Source of the DNA: Roseicella frigidaeris
Lineage (GTDB): Bacteria; Pseudomonadota; Alphaproteobacteria; Acetobacterales; Acetobacteraceae
Length of the DNA: 58,147 nucleotides
Direction: 5' to 3'
NCBI RefSeq assembly: GCF_003258945.1
Contig: NZ_QLIX01000027.1
Location: 1 to 58,147 of the forward strand
The position numbers and the translations under genes were made by a program. Each line of letters begins with the position of its first letter. Position 1 is the stretch's first letter. Of the stretch, positions 58,049 to 58,147 are shown one piece after another. The notes beneath the pieces were generated by a model, which was not told the origin of the DNA, searched no databases, and saw only the letters and a program-made list of their open reading frames with translations.

Positions 58049-58147
58049 GTTGATTGCCACTGAGATCTGACCTGGTTTGGGGTGAAGTTGCCACTGAGAG
58101 TTGACCCATGTTCGGACGCTAGCCTCGGCTTTCTGGGCGGAGGCGGC
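58049..58147. mobile_element. IS21-type terminal repeat (right edge)
   Basis: Starts TGTTGA at 58049, followed by two TTGCCACTGAGA-type units at 58053-58071 and 58088-58107, inverted relative to those at 50-92. The element body would extend rightward out of the window. The two edges are consistent with opposite ends of one IS21-family element. Flanking bases GCGGC (58044-58048) and GCGGG (100-104) are similar but do not give a clean target duplication. Confidence 0.6.

Noticed and set aside
58044-58054. Clear target-site duplication for the IS21-like element
   Set aside because: Flanks GCGGC and GCGGG are similar but not identical, so a simple insertion cannot be shown; deletion or separate insertions are possible.
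1-58147. tRNA, rRNA, CRISPR arrays, integron attC, prophage
   Set aside because: No cloverleaf, rRNA-like sequence, regular spacer-repeat array, integrase with attC sites or phage structural genes were recognised.

Overview
This 58 kb high-GC window looks like most of a conjugative, accessory-gene-loaded plasmid (or an assembly contig of one) from an alphaproteobacterium. My best guess is a Rhodospirillales/Acetobacteraceae-type host (Roseomonas-like). That guess rests on base composition, the RPA-type RepA plus ParA/RHH replication block, and the VirB-type transfer genes. No rRNA, tRNA, CRISPR array or core-metabolism gene was seen. Both ends carry inward-truncated IS21-like terminal repeats. 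The VirB operon runs off position 1 and reappears at the right end, so the two ends are probably joined in the molecule across an IS21-family element that lies outside the window.

Layout. (1) 0.1-5.5 kb, minus strand: virB1-B2-B3-B4-B5-eexN. (2) 5.8-7.1 kb: a hypothetical gene, a ~195-bp structured leader repeat (copy 1) and a truncated DUF932 gene. (3) 7.1-10.4 kb: a CueR-type promoter driving ABC permease, CcdA-like protein and ABC ATPase, then an AT-richer patch with a perfect 24-bp hairpin and an MFS remnant. (4) 10.4-26.3 kb: a chromate/oxidative-stress island with chrB, two chrA, two SODs (one fused to rhodanese), a ChrB C-domain protein, MFS, periplasmic proteins, a TDT channel and a GMC oxidoreductase-DUF1080 fusion. 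(5) 26.5-33.5 kb: a nickel/cobalt-type efflux island (InrS/RcnR-like sensor, RND MFP and pump, NreB-like MFS). (6) 33.6-40.7 kb: a defence/stability island with serine recombinase, Phd/PemK-type TA, a short type II CBASS (CD-NTase, E2-like, 2TM-SAVED), a divergent CapH/CapP-like pair, and a compact YMDD reverse transcriptase with a small ORF and a hairpin-rich upstream region. (7) 40.9-47.9 kb: leader copy 2 + ParB-like gene, broken VapC + antitoxin, leader copy 3 + ArdC, ParA, RHH protein, RepA, and an iteron origin with a DnaA box. (8) 48.0-58.1 kb: a traK/L/M-like trio, a putative oriT, a small accessory gene, MobF relaxase, then virD4-B11-B10-'B9.

How it works together. RepA and seven iterons replicate the plasmid; ParA/RHH and ParB-like proteins stabilise it. 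The MobF relaxase, aided by TraK/L/M-like proteins, would process oriT and hand DNA to VirD4 and the VirB channel, with EexN blocking redundant entry. The cargo gives chromate, nickel/cobalt and probably copper tolerance plus anti-phage defence. virB6 and virB8 are absent and virB9 has lost its N-terminus, so transfer function is doubtful unless the missing parts lie outside the window.

The most intriguing unexplained signal is the leader repeat. Three copies of a ~195-225 bp hairpin-rich noncoding sequence each sit directly before the start codon of a different plasmid gene (DUF932, ParB-like, ArdC), all on the strand whose template would be the transferred strand if transfer starts at the proposed oriT and proceeds leftward. 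This makes a single-stranded promoter or RNA leader, analogous to Frpo/ssi of F, a testable idea.
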